Assembly: GCA_036479015.1 (NCBI GenBank)
Contig: JAZGFB010000047.1
Span: 62,001 to 126,000, forward strand
Length of the DNA stretch: 64,000 bases
Reading direction: 5' to 3'
DNA from: NVTR01 sp036479015
GTDB lineage: Bacteria; Pseudomonadota; Alphaproteobacteria; Rhodobacterales; Rhodobacteraceae
Of the stretch, positions 24,797-31,776 are shown one piece after another. Under the pieces are notes generated by a model that saw only the letters and a program-made list of their open reading frames with translations, was not told where the DNA came from and made no database searches. The position numbers were made by a program, and so were the translations under genes. The stretch's first letter is position 1. Each line of letters opens with the position of its first letter.

Positions 24797-25891
24797 TCAC
24801 CCGGTTTTTAGCACACCGCGGACAATCTGATCCTGTTCTATGCTTTCAAACAGCGCCTTGAAATTACCCTCGCCAAAGCCGTCATCCCCCTTACGTTGGA
24901 TAAATTCAAAAAATATCGGCCCGACCGCTGTTTTTGAAAAAATCTGTAATAAAATGCGGGTTTCCCCGCCCTCCAGCACGCCTTCCCCGTCAATCAACAC
25001 CCCATGGCGCATCATATCGCCCAGCGGTTCCTGATGGCCAAGCACACGGGTTTTTGACAACTCATAATATGTTTCTGACGGCGCTGGCATAAATTTGACA
25101 CCACGCGCGGCAATGGCATCAACCGAGCGGTAAATATCCGAACTACCCACCGCAATATGTTGAATTCCCTCACCATTATAGCGCTTAAGATATTCAACAA
25201 TCTGCCCGGTCTCGCCCCGATCTTCATTGATCGGTATGCGAATGCGCCCGCAGGGCGACGTTAACGCCCGGCTTAACAGCCCGGTAAACTTACCCTCAAT
25301 ATCAAAGAACCTGATCTGCTTGAAATTGAAAATAGTGCTGTAAAAATCAAACCAGACATCCATATTCCCCCGGTGCACATTATGGGTCAGGTGATCCAGA
25401 TAGTAGAACCCGACACCCTTGGGGTGGGTCCTGGCGATCCAATTAAACTCTGCGTTATAGGGGCTGCTATCAAAATAACTGTCGATGAAATAAATCAGCG
25501 ACCCACCGATCCCCACCACCGCGGGAACATCCATGGTTCTATCGCCCCCCGTATACGGCTTAGCCCCCTTGTTGATAGCATGTTCATAGGCTTGTTTGGC
25601 ATCCACCACACGCCAGCCCATTGCCGGCGCACAGGGCCCATGATCAGCCACAAACCGCATCCCGTATGATCCCGGCTGGGCGTTCAACAAATAGCTGATA
25701 TCGCCCTGCTGCCACAGCTCAACAGCGCGGGTTTTGTGGTTGGCAGTATGGGCGTACCCCATGCGGGTGAACAGGTCACGCAGCTCCTGCGGGTTTTCAT
25801 GGGCGAACTCGACAAATTCGAACCCATCAGTACCGGCCGGGTTGTCAGCCGTTATCTTGGCCCGCGGGGCGTCATGTGGGAAGGGGCCCAT
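24797..25891 (-). CDS. hpd: 4-hydroxyphenylpyruvate dioxygenase
   Basis: Non-heme Fe(II) enzyme of tyrosine breakdown, converting 4-hydroxyphenylpyruvate to homogentisate. The 364-residue protein consists of two vicinal-oxygen-chelate halves; the metal ligands are visible as H167 (LDHLTHNV), H245 (GIQHIAVGSSD) and E329 (IFFEFIQRKG). The C-terminal GFGEGNFKALFESIE is the closing helix typical of the family. ATG at 25891 is chosen because GGAGAAAG lies just upstream and the region before it holds the promoter gap to the divergent Lrp gene. Confidence 0.95.
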   Translation of the reverse strand: MGPFPHDAPRAKITADNPAGTDGFEFVEFAHENPQELRDLFTRMGYAHTANHKTRAVELWQQGDISYLLNAQPGSYGMRFVADHGPCAPAMGWRVVDAKQAYEHAINKGAKPYTGGDRTMDVPAVVGIGGSLIYFIDSYFDSSPYNAEFNWIARTHPKGVGFYYLDHLTHNVHRGNMDVWFDFYSTIFNFKQIRFFDIEGKFTGLLSRALTSPCGRIRIPINEDRGETGQIVEYLKRYNGEGIQHIAVGSSDIYRSVDAIAARGVKFMPAPSETYYELSKTRVLGHQEPLGDMMRHGVLIDGEGVLEGGETRILLQIFSKTAVGPIFFEFIQRKGDDGFGEGNFKALFESIEQDQIVRGVLKTG

Positions 25892-25972
25892 TCGCTTTCT
25901 CCAGTTAATGCACCATTCATAAATATCGCAATACACGCAGGGTTTGCGCGCGTTCTCCCTGAATATTTGCAG

Positions 25973-26000
25973 TTGATCTACGGAAACTACGCAATATAAT
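25973..26000 (+). promoter_or_regulatory. Promoter of the Lrp-type regulator with candidate operator repeats
   Basis: TTGATC (25973-25978), a 16-bp spacer and TATAAT (25995-26000) form a good sigma-70 promoter 28 bp before the regulator start. The heptamer CGCAATA occurs at 25990-25996, overlapping the -10, and again at 25927-25933 near the hpd start. Their 63-bp spacing is six helical turns, which would suit an Lrp octamer controlling both genes. The promoter is seen; the operator role is inferred. Confidence 0.6.
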
Positions 26001-26028
26001 CGACAAATAGGTGAAAAGGCCGCGCCCC

Positions 26029-26481
26029 ATGGACTCAACAGACAGTCAGCTCCTAAAAGAACTGCAAAACAATGCCCAACTGACCAGCCAGCAACTGGGC
26101 GATGCCCTTAATCTGTCCCCCAGCCAAGCCGGCCGTCGCCGCCAACGCCTGGAAGCGGACGGCTACATCCAAAGCTACACCGCCAAACTGTGTCCACAGC
26201 GCATCGGTCTTAACGTGCAGGCCTTTGTACAGGTGCAAATGGCCACCCATGACCCTAAACAAGCCGCTGAATTTACACGTAAAATTGGTATTTTGCCAGA
26301 AATCACCAGCGCTTGGACCCTGACAGGTGACGCCGATTACCTGTTGCGGGTCTATTGCGCAGATCTCACGGCACTGAACCGTTTAATCCATGAAATTATC
26401 CTGCCCATGCCGTCTGTAGCGCGGGTACAAAGCCAAATTGTCATGAACCAGCCAAAGGCAGACGCGCCCCTGCCCACCTAA
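26029..26481 (+). CDS. Lrp/AsnC-family regulator, divergent from hpd
   Basis: About 150 residues: N-terminal winged HTH (LLKELQNNAQLTSQQLGDAL, then LSPSQAGRRRQRLEADGYI) and a C-terminal RAM/AsnC ligand-binding domain (GDADYLLRVYCADLTALNRL). Divergence from hpd suggests it senses an aromatic amino acid such as tyrosine or phenylalanine and controls tyrosine breakdown. ATG 26029 is chosen over an in-frame GTG at 26011. It is 13 bp ahead of the antiporter gene and may be co-transcribed with it. Confidence 0.9.
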   Translation: MDSTDSQLLKELQNNAQLTSQQLGDALNLSPSQAGRRRQRLEADGYIQSYTAKLCPQRIGLNVQAFVQVQMATHDPKQAAEFTRKIGILPEITSAWTLTGDADYLLRVYCADLTALNRLIHEIILPMPSVARVQSQIVMNQPKADAPLPT

Positions 26482-26494
26482 AGGATGACCCGCC

Positions 26495-28342
26495 ATGGAA
26501 AGTTTCCTGTTTCAAGCCTCAATTTATCTTGCTGCATCAGTGATAGCAGTGCCCATTGCCAAACAGCTCGGGCTTGGCTCGGTGCTGGGCTACCTGATCG
26601 CGGGCATCGTCATTGGGCCAATGACCGGCTTGGTGGGCTCTGAAACCCAAGACCTGCAACATTTTGCCGAATTTGGCGTGGTGATGATGCTGTTTCTGGT
26701 TGGGCTTGAGCTGGAACCAGCCGCGCTTTGGGGCATGCGCCACCGGTTGATCGGGCTGGGCGGCCTGCAAATCGGGCTGACCACCGCCGCCATCATGGGG
26801 GGCGCCATGCTGCTGGGGCTGCCTGTAAGTATTGCGCTTGCTGTAGGGTTGACGTTCTCATTAAGTTCCACCGCTATCGTGTTGCAAACATTAAACGAAA
26901 AGGGGTTGATGGGAACAAATGGCGGACGCTCGGCATTTTCCGTCCTGCTCAGTCAGGATATCGGCGTCATCCCGATGCTGGCATTGGTGCCGCTGCTGGC
27001 CATTCAAGGCCTAAACAGCAGCCATGGCGGCGACGACCACGGCGCGGATGCAACACTATCGCTGGTGGCAGGCCTGCCCGGCTGGGGCGTCACGCTGGTC
27101 ACCATCGCCGCCGTCGCTGCCGTCATCCTTGGCGGCATCTACCTGACCAGACCGCTGTTCAGGTTCATCCATTCCGCCCGCTTGCGCGAACTATATACCG
27201 TGGTCGCCCTGTTGATCGTGGTTGGCATCGCCTCGCTGATGATCCTGGTCGGCCTGTCCCCGGCCCTTGGCACGTTTCTGGCCGGTGTGGTGCTGGCCAA
27301 CTCAGAATTCCGCCATGAACTAGAGGCCGATATCGAACCCTTCAAGGGCCTGCTGCTGGGCCTGTTCTTTATCACCGTCGGCGCGGGCATCAATTTTACC
27401 CTGCTGTTTGGCGATTTCACCACTATCATCGGCCTCACACTCGCCGTTATGGCCACCAAAGCCCTGGTTTTGCTCTGCCTGGCACAGGTTTTCAAAATCC
27501 GTGGACGGGATCGCTGGCTGTTCACACTGGGGTTGGCGCAAGCCGGGGAATTTGGCTTTGTCATGCTGTCCTTCACCGTACAGCAAGACGTGATCCCACG
27601 CCAATTGTCTGAAACCCTGCTGCTGGTGGTGGCACTGTCCATGCTGCTGACGCCACTGCTGTTCATCGCCTATGACCAAATATCCAAACGGTTTACCGAA
27701 ACCGGCGCGATCCAAGACCCGGACGACATCACATCCCAAGGCAAAGTCATCATCGCAGGCGTAGGCCGCTTTGGGCAGACCGTCGCCCGCATGTTGCAGG
27801 GCAGTGGGTTTTCCTCAACCGTGCTGGACCATGACCTTGAGATCATCAATATCCTGCGCACTTTTGGCTTTTCGGTATTTTTCGGCGACCCCACCCGCCC
27901 AGAACTGCTGCATTCCGCCGGTATTATGGAGGCCGACGTGCTGGTGGTTGCACTGGATGAACCAGAAGCCGCCGTTGAGCTGGTAAAGCTGGCGCGCCGT
28001 GAACGCCCTGACATCCACATCGTGGCGCGCGCCAAAGATCGCGATGAGGTCTACAAACTCTACCGCGCCGGGGCCAATGACATCGTGCGCGAAATGTTTG
28101 ACAGCTCGCTGCGCGCCGGGCGCTATGCCTTGGAATCCCTGGGCCTAAGCGACTATGACGCCCATATGCAGGAACGGGCCTACTATGACCTAGACCGCAA
28201 ATTGCTGCGCGAAATGGCCGATGTCTGGGATCCGGACATCCCGAACCACAAAAACGCGCCCTTGGTGGCTAAAGCCAAAACCCTCAGCGATGAATTTATG
28301 CTGGAAATGTCGACACTGCTGGAAGAGCGCAACAAAGCCTGA
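26495..28342 (+). CDS. CPA2-family cation/H+ antiporter with RCK domain (Kef type)
   Basis: Membrane protein of 615 residues: about 12 hydrophobic segments (1-385) of the Na+/H+ exchanger fold, beginning AVPIAKQLGLGSVLGYLIAG and including LVGLELEP and ALGTFLAGVVLANSEFRHEL, then a cytoplasmic TrkA-N/RCK domain with the nucleotide motif VIIAGVGRFGQTVARMLQG. This layout is that of KefB/KefC, glutathione-gated potassium efflux systems. AAAGGATG lies before the ATG. No KefF/KefG-like ancillary gene is adjacent. Whether it moves potassium or sodium is not decided by sequence. Confidence 0.88.
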   Translation: MESFLFQASIYLAASVIAVPIAKQLGLGSVLGYLIAGIVIGPMTGLVGSETQDLQHFAEFGVVMMLFLVGLELEPAALWGMRHRLIGLGGLQIGLTTAAIMGGAMLLGLPVSIALAVGLTFSLSSTAIVLQTLNEKGLMGTNGGRSAFSVLLSQDIGVIPMLALVPLLAIQGLNSSHGGDDHGADATLSLVAGLPGWGVTLVTIAAVAAVILGGIYLTRPLFRFIHSARLRELYTVVALLIVVGIASLMILVGLSPALGTFLAGVVLANSEFRHELEADIEPFKGLLLGLFFITVGAGINFTLLFGDFTTIIGLTLAVMATKALVLLCLAQVFKIRGRDRWLFTLGLAQAGEFGFVMLSFTVQQDVIPRQLSETLLLVVALSMLLTPLLFIAYDQISKRFTETGAIQDPDDITSQGKVIIAGVGRFGQTVARMLQGSGFSSTVLDHDLEIINILRTFGFSVFFGDPTRPELLHSAGIMEADVLVVALDEPEAAVELVKLARRERPDIHIVARAKDRDEVYKLYRAGANDIVREMFDSSLRAGRYALESLGLSDYDAHMQERAYYDLDRKLLREMADVWDPDIPNHKNAPLVAKAKTLSDEFMLEMSTLLEERNKA

Positions 28343-28353
28343 AACCTACCCCA

Positions 28354-28434
28354 ACTCTTCTTTCCCTAAATATCCCCGCCGGAGGCATCCGATTTTTCGC
28401 AGAAAAATCGCACCGCGACGCACGCAGTGCGGCG
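28354..28434. repeat. Dispersed palindromic intergenic repeat, full copy 3
   Basis: Starts ACTCTTCTTTCCCTAAATAT, continues CCCCGCCGGAGGCATC, then the perfect hairpin CGATTTTTCGCAGAAAAATCG at 28390-28410 (9-bp arms, GCA loop; written here as arms CGATTTTTC and GAAAAATCG) and a second hairpin CGCAC-GCA-GTGCG (28419-28431). It fills the space between the convergent antiporter and cobT genes and is nearly the same as the copy at 6650. Confidence 0.8.
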
Positions 28435-28441
28435 CAATCCC

Positions 28442-29449
28442 TTACCCGTCACTCACTCCGGCCTCGGCAAATGTTGCCATACCGGAATGGCAGGCAATGG
28501 CCGCTTTCAAAACCGAAATGGCCAGCGTCGCCCCAGACCCTTCCCCCAGTCGCATCCCCAACGCCAAAAGCGGCTGCTTGCCAAGTTTACCCAATAACAC
28601 CTTATGTGCGGCCTCTGCCGAAACATGCCCGGCCACCGCGTGGTCCAACGCACCCGGCTGCGCGGCTTCCAGAACTGCCGCCGCTGCCGTGCAAATGAAA
28701 CCGTCCAGGATCACCGGAATGCGCAAATCCCGCGCCCGCGCTATCGCACCGGCCATCGCCGCCAACTCGCGCCCGCCCAAACAGCGTAATATTTCCAGCG
28801 GGTCCCGATCGGTATTCACCGACAATGCCCGCTCAACCACCCGGACTTTTGTTTCCAACCCGGCATCATTCAACCCGGTGCCCCGCCCGGTCCACCCTGC
28901 CGCTTTACCCCCAAAAAGGGCCGCCGCAATCGCCGCCGCCGAGGTGGTGTTGCCAATACCCATTTCACCAACCACTAGCACATCAGACGCCGGATGCACC
29001 GCCCCCCAACCGGCATTCAACGCCGCCACAACCTCGGCCGCATCCATCGCCGGGCCCTGACTGAAATCCGCTGTAGGGCGCTCCAGCTCCAAGCCATGCA
29101 CATCCAATTTCGCACCCATCAACTTGGCCAGCTGGTTTATCGCAGCCCCGCCATGGCTAAAGTTCGCCACCATCTGTGCTGTCACCTCAGCCGGAAACGC
29201 CGAAATTCCCTGCGTCGTAACTCCATGATTTCCAGCAAATATAATCACCTGAGGCGCTTCAATAGAAGGCCGCGGATCACCGCGCCAACCCGCATACCAC
29301 ATGGCCAGGTCTTCCAGACGGCCCAGCGAACCGGGGGGTTTGGTCAGTTGGCTGTTTCGTTCTTCTGCACTTAAAGACGCTTCCCCATCAGGGCCTGTAA
29401 ACCCCGCTAAGATATCGCGAAACTGGGCAAGGCTGGTGATGGCTGACAT
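28442..29449 (-). CDS. cobT: CobT, nicotinate-nucleotide-dimethylbenzimidazole phosphoribosyltransferase
   Basis: Makes alpha-ribazole phosphate for the lower ligand of cobalamin. The 335-residue protein has the family signatures LTKPPGSLGRLEDLA near residue 35, FAGNHGVTTQGISAFP, GEMGIGNTTSAAAI and GMRLGEGSGATLAI with the catalytic glutamate near the C-terminus. ATG 29449 is favoured by GGGAAG seven bases upstream; the open frame extends further but into the divergent promoter region. It is divergent from cobS, so the two nucleotide-loop genes share one 79-bp intergenic region. No cobalamin riboswitch is seen there. Confidence 0.95.
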   Translation of the reverse strand: MSAITSLAQFRDILAGFTGPDGEASLSAEERNSQLTKPPGSLGRLEDLAMWYAGWRGDPRPSIEAPQVIIFAGNHGVTTQGISAFPAEVTAQMVANFSHGGAAINQLAKLMGAKLDVHGLELERPTADFSQGPAMDAAEVVAALNAGWGAVHPASDVLVVGEMGIGNTTSAAAIAAALFGGKAAGWTGRGTGLNDAGLETKVRVVERALSVNTDRDPLEILRCLGGRELAAMAGAIARARDLRIPVILDGFICTAAAAVLEAAQPGALDHAVAGHVSAEAAHKVLLGKLGKQPLLALGMRLGEGSGATLAISVLKAAIACHSGMATFAEAGVSDG

Positions 29450-29528
29450 ATTTTGGCTTCCCGTTGAAACTGCTTTCACATCTCTGTATCGCTGGAAGCG
29501 GAACCGCAAGGACGAATGGGGCGCATAG

Positions 29529-30287
29529 ATGGGCAAAAACGACACCGCCAAAATGCAATTCACTGACATCACCGAAGCAATCGGCCTGCTGACACGCCTG
29601 CCGGTAAGCACCTCGGGTGCACGGGGGGCGCATGCCGCCTGGGCCTGGCCACTGGCCGGGGCGCTGGTTGGCCTGATCGCCGCTGTTGCCGCTGGCGCAA
29701 CCCTATGGATCGGCCTCTCAACCTGGGTCGCCGCCGGGGTCGCCCTGACTGTTCAGATCACCCTGACAGGTGGCCTGCACGAAGACGGGCTGGCCGATTG
29801 CGCCGATGGATTCTGGGGTGCCAACACCCCAAAACGCCGCCTGGAAATCATGAAAGACAGCCAGATCGGCAGCTATGGCAGCCTCGCCCTTATCCTGTCA
29901 CTGCTGTTTCGCTGGTCACTGATTTTCAGCATCTGCGATGCCGGTTACCTGTTCGGCCCGCTGATCGCCACCGCTGCCCTATCGCGGGTACCGATGGTGG
30001 CACTGATGGGCTGGCTTAGCCCGGCGCGTGCCACGGGCCTATCCCATAGCACAGGCCGCCCGCATTCAGACACGATCATACTGGCCGGGGTGGCCGGATT
30101 GCTGATTGCATTAGCAATGTCAGGCTTTGCCGCCCTACCCTGCGCGGCCATTGCCGCCGCCCTTGGCCTGGGGCTCGCCAGGCTTGCCGCCGCTAAGATA
30201 GGCGGACAAACCGGCGACGTTCTTGGGGCCAGCCAGCAGGCCAGTGAAATCAGCGTGCTGGCTGTCTTTTCGGTGTTTCTGGCCTAA
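29529..30287 (+). CDS. cobS: CobS (CobV), adenosylcobinamide-GDP ribazoletransferase
   Basis: Inner-membrane cobalamin synthase that joins adenosylcobinamide-GDP to alpha-ribazole. The 252-residue product has several hydrophobic helices and the family core LTGGLHEDGLADCADGFWG followed by RRLEIMKDSQIGSYG, the acidic metal/substrate sites. It converges on the CarD gene with a 4-nt overlap of stop codons (CTAA). Together with cobT it completes nucleotide-loop assembly; earlier cobalamin steps are not in the window. Confidence 0.94.
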   Translation: MGKNDTAKMQFTDITEAIGLLTRLPVSTSGARGAHAAWAWPLAGALVGLIAAVAAGATLWIGLSTWVAAGVALTVQITLTGGLHEDGLADCADGFWGANTPKRRLEIMKDSQIGSYGSLALILSLLFRWSLIFSICDAGYLFGPLIATAALSRVPMVALMGWLSPARATGLSHSTGRPHSDTIILAGVAGLLIALAMSGFAALPCAAIAAALGLGLARLAAAKIGGQTGDVLGASQQASEISVLAVFSVFLA

Positions 30288-30802
30288 GCTGCCGCCACGA
30301 CGCGTGACATCAAAATATCGGTAATACCGGCCTGCGCGTCGATCTCATCTTCTCCGGACACCACGGCAAATTCACGGGTCAGACGTTCCAGCGCCGCCTC
30401 ATATAACTGGCGCTCTGAATAGCTTTGCTCACGCTGCTCATCGGTGCGATGCAGATCACGCACCACTTCAGCAATGGCAATCAGGTCGCCGGAATTGATC
30501 TTTTGCTCATATTCCTGCGCCCGGCGCGACCACATGGCGCGTTTGACCCGGGCTTTACCGCGCAAAGTTTTGTTGGCGTAAGCCACCTCATCGGGGGTGG
30601 AAAGCGAGCGCATGCCAACTTCTATGGCTTTTTCGGTGGGCACCCGCAGGGTCATCTTGTCCTTTTCAAAGGCAATGACGAACAGCTCCAACTCAAAACC
30701 GGCCACTTCCTGCTTTTCGATGGTGACAACTTTTCCAACGCCGTGGGACGGGTACACCACAAACTGGTTCGGCGAAAATTCGTATTTCTTTGACTTGCTC
30801 AT
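30284..30802 (-). CDS. CarD/CdnL-family RNA polymerase-binding regulator
   Basis: 172-residue protein with an N-terminal Tudor-like RNAP-interaction domain (FVVYPSHGVGKVVTIEKQEVAG) and a helical C-terminal DNA-binding domain (RRAQEYEQKINSGDLIAIAEVVRDLHR). CarD-type proteins bind the RNAP beta subunit and stabilise open complexes at rRNA and other promoters; in Rhodobacter CarD is known to help promoters that lack -7T. AGGAAA precedes the ATG. Gene stands alone, convergent with cobS. Confidence 0.92.
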   Translation of the reverse strand: MSKSKKYEFSPNQFVVYPSHGVGKVVTIEKQEVAGFELELFVIAFEKDKMTLRVPTEKAIEVGMRSLSTPDEVAYANKTLRGKARVKRAMWSRRAQEYEQKINSGDLIAIAEVVRDLHRTDEQREQSYSERQLYEAALERLTREFAVVSGEDEIDAQAGITDILMSRVVAAA

Positions 30803-31012
30803 TTGGCTTATTTCCTAGTTTTGCATCCGATTAGGCGACAAAAAGCACCGCAAAGGGCTTTATCCACCCCCGGGTGCATATTGTTCCAGCATGGTTTTAT
30901 TGTTTCAGGGCAGTGGTTTGCCCCATTGTTGGTGGCGTCTCCAGTGAATTTTTCAAGGATACCATAGCATAAAAACCCGCCAATAAAAAGGCAGGCAACA
31001 TCAGCACCAGCC

Positions 31013-31351
31013 CTAGCCGCCTTCGCCGGGTTTTTCTGAGAAATATTTCTCTAACTTACCCTCTTCACCATCATGGTCATCAGCGTCTGCAGGCGCGTCT
31101 TTTTTGGTGATGATAACCGGCCATAATTCGGAATATTTGCGGTTAAATTCCACCCATTTATCAGTGTCAGGTTCAGTATCAGGGCGAATGGCATCCACCG
31201 GGCATTCCGGCTCGCAAACGCCACAGTCAATGCATTCATCCGGGTGGATCACCAGCATGTTTTCACCTTCGTAAAAACAGTCAACCGGGCAGACCTCTAC
31301 GCAATCAGTGAATTTGCAGGCGATACAGGCGTCATTAACAATATAGGTCAT
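31013..31351 (-). CDS. fdxA: Seven-iron ferredoxin FdxA
   Basis: 112-residue ferredoxin with one [3Fe-4S] and one [4Fe-4S] cluster, as in Azotobacter FdI. The cysteine pattern CIACKFTDCVEVCPVDCF and CIDCGVCEPECPVDAI is complete, and the C-terminal extension (WVEFNRKYSELWPVI) is the FdxA type. It acts as a low-potential electron carrier in the cytoplasm. It lies downstream of the S4 protein gene on the same strand with about 50 bp between. Confidence 0.95.
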   Translation of the reverse strand: MTYIVNDACIACKFTDCVEVCPVDCFYEGENMLVIHPDECIDCGVCEPECPVDAIRPDTEPDTDKWVEFNRKYSELWPVIITKKDAPADADDHDGEEGKLEKYFSEKPGEGG

Positions 31352-31401
31352 GGGAGGGTCCAGAAATCATGGTTCACGGCTACCTAATTCAGAGCGCCCG
31401 A

Positions 31402-31776
31402 TCAATCAAGCACCTCTCGTCGTGGAAAGCCCGGCGCGCGGCGTTCTTTCTTGGTCGGGCGTCGGTTGGGGATGCGCGGCGGCTTGGGCGGCTCCACCTC
31501 GGGGATAGGCGTCAGATCTTCATATAAGGCCTGTGCCTCAACCGCCGGGCCGCGCCGCGCCCCCACTGCAATGATCCGCACCACCTTAATGGTATCCGCC
31601 TGGGTAAATGTCAGTGTATCCCCCGGCCCAACCATATGCGCCGGTTTGGATATTTTATCCGAATTCAGCCGCACACGGCCACTGCTTACCAGTTTCGTCG
31701 CCAATGCGCGGGTTTTAAAGAATCGGGCAAACCACAGCCACCTATCGACACGTATGGTGTCACAAGCATCCGCCAA
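31402..31776 (-). CDS. S4-domain RNA-binding protein (Hsp15-like)
   Basis: 124 residues with an N-terminal S4 fold (IRVDRWLWFARFFKTRALATKLVSSGRVRLN) and a basic tail ending RPTKKERRAPGFPRREVLD. Hsp15 relatives bind stalled 50S subunits carrying nascent chain. The start is a TTG immediately after the helicase stop (TGA then TTG), with AAAGGAT further upstream; no in-frame ATG would keep the domain whole. This abutting arrangement implies translational coupling to the helicase. Confidence 0.87.
   Translation of the reverse strand: MADACDTIRVDRWLWFARFFKTRALATKLVSSGRVRLNSDKISKPAHMVGPGDTLTFTQADTIKVVRIIAVGARRGPAVEAQALYEDLTPIPEVEPPKPPRIPNRRPTKKERRAPGFPRREVLD

Noticed and set aside
29450..29528. Cobalamin riboswitch between cobT and cobS
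   Set aside because: The gap is only 79 bp and lacks the B12-box pattern.
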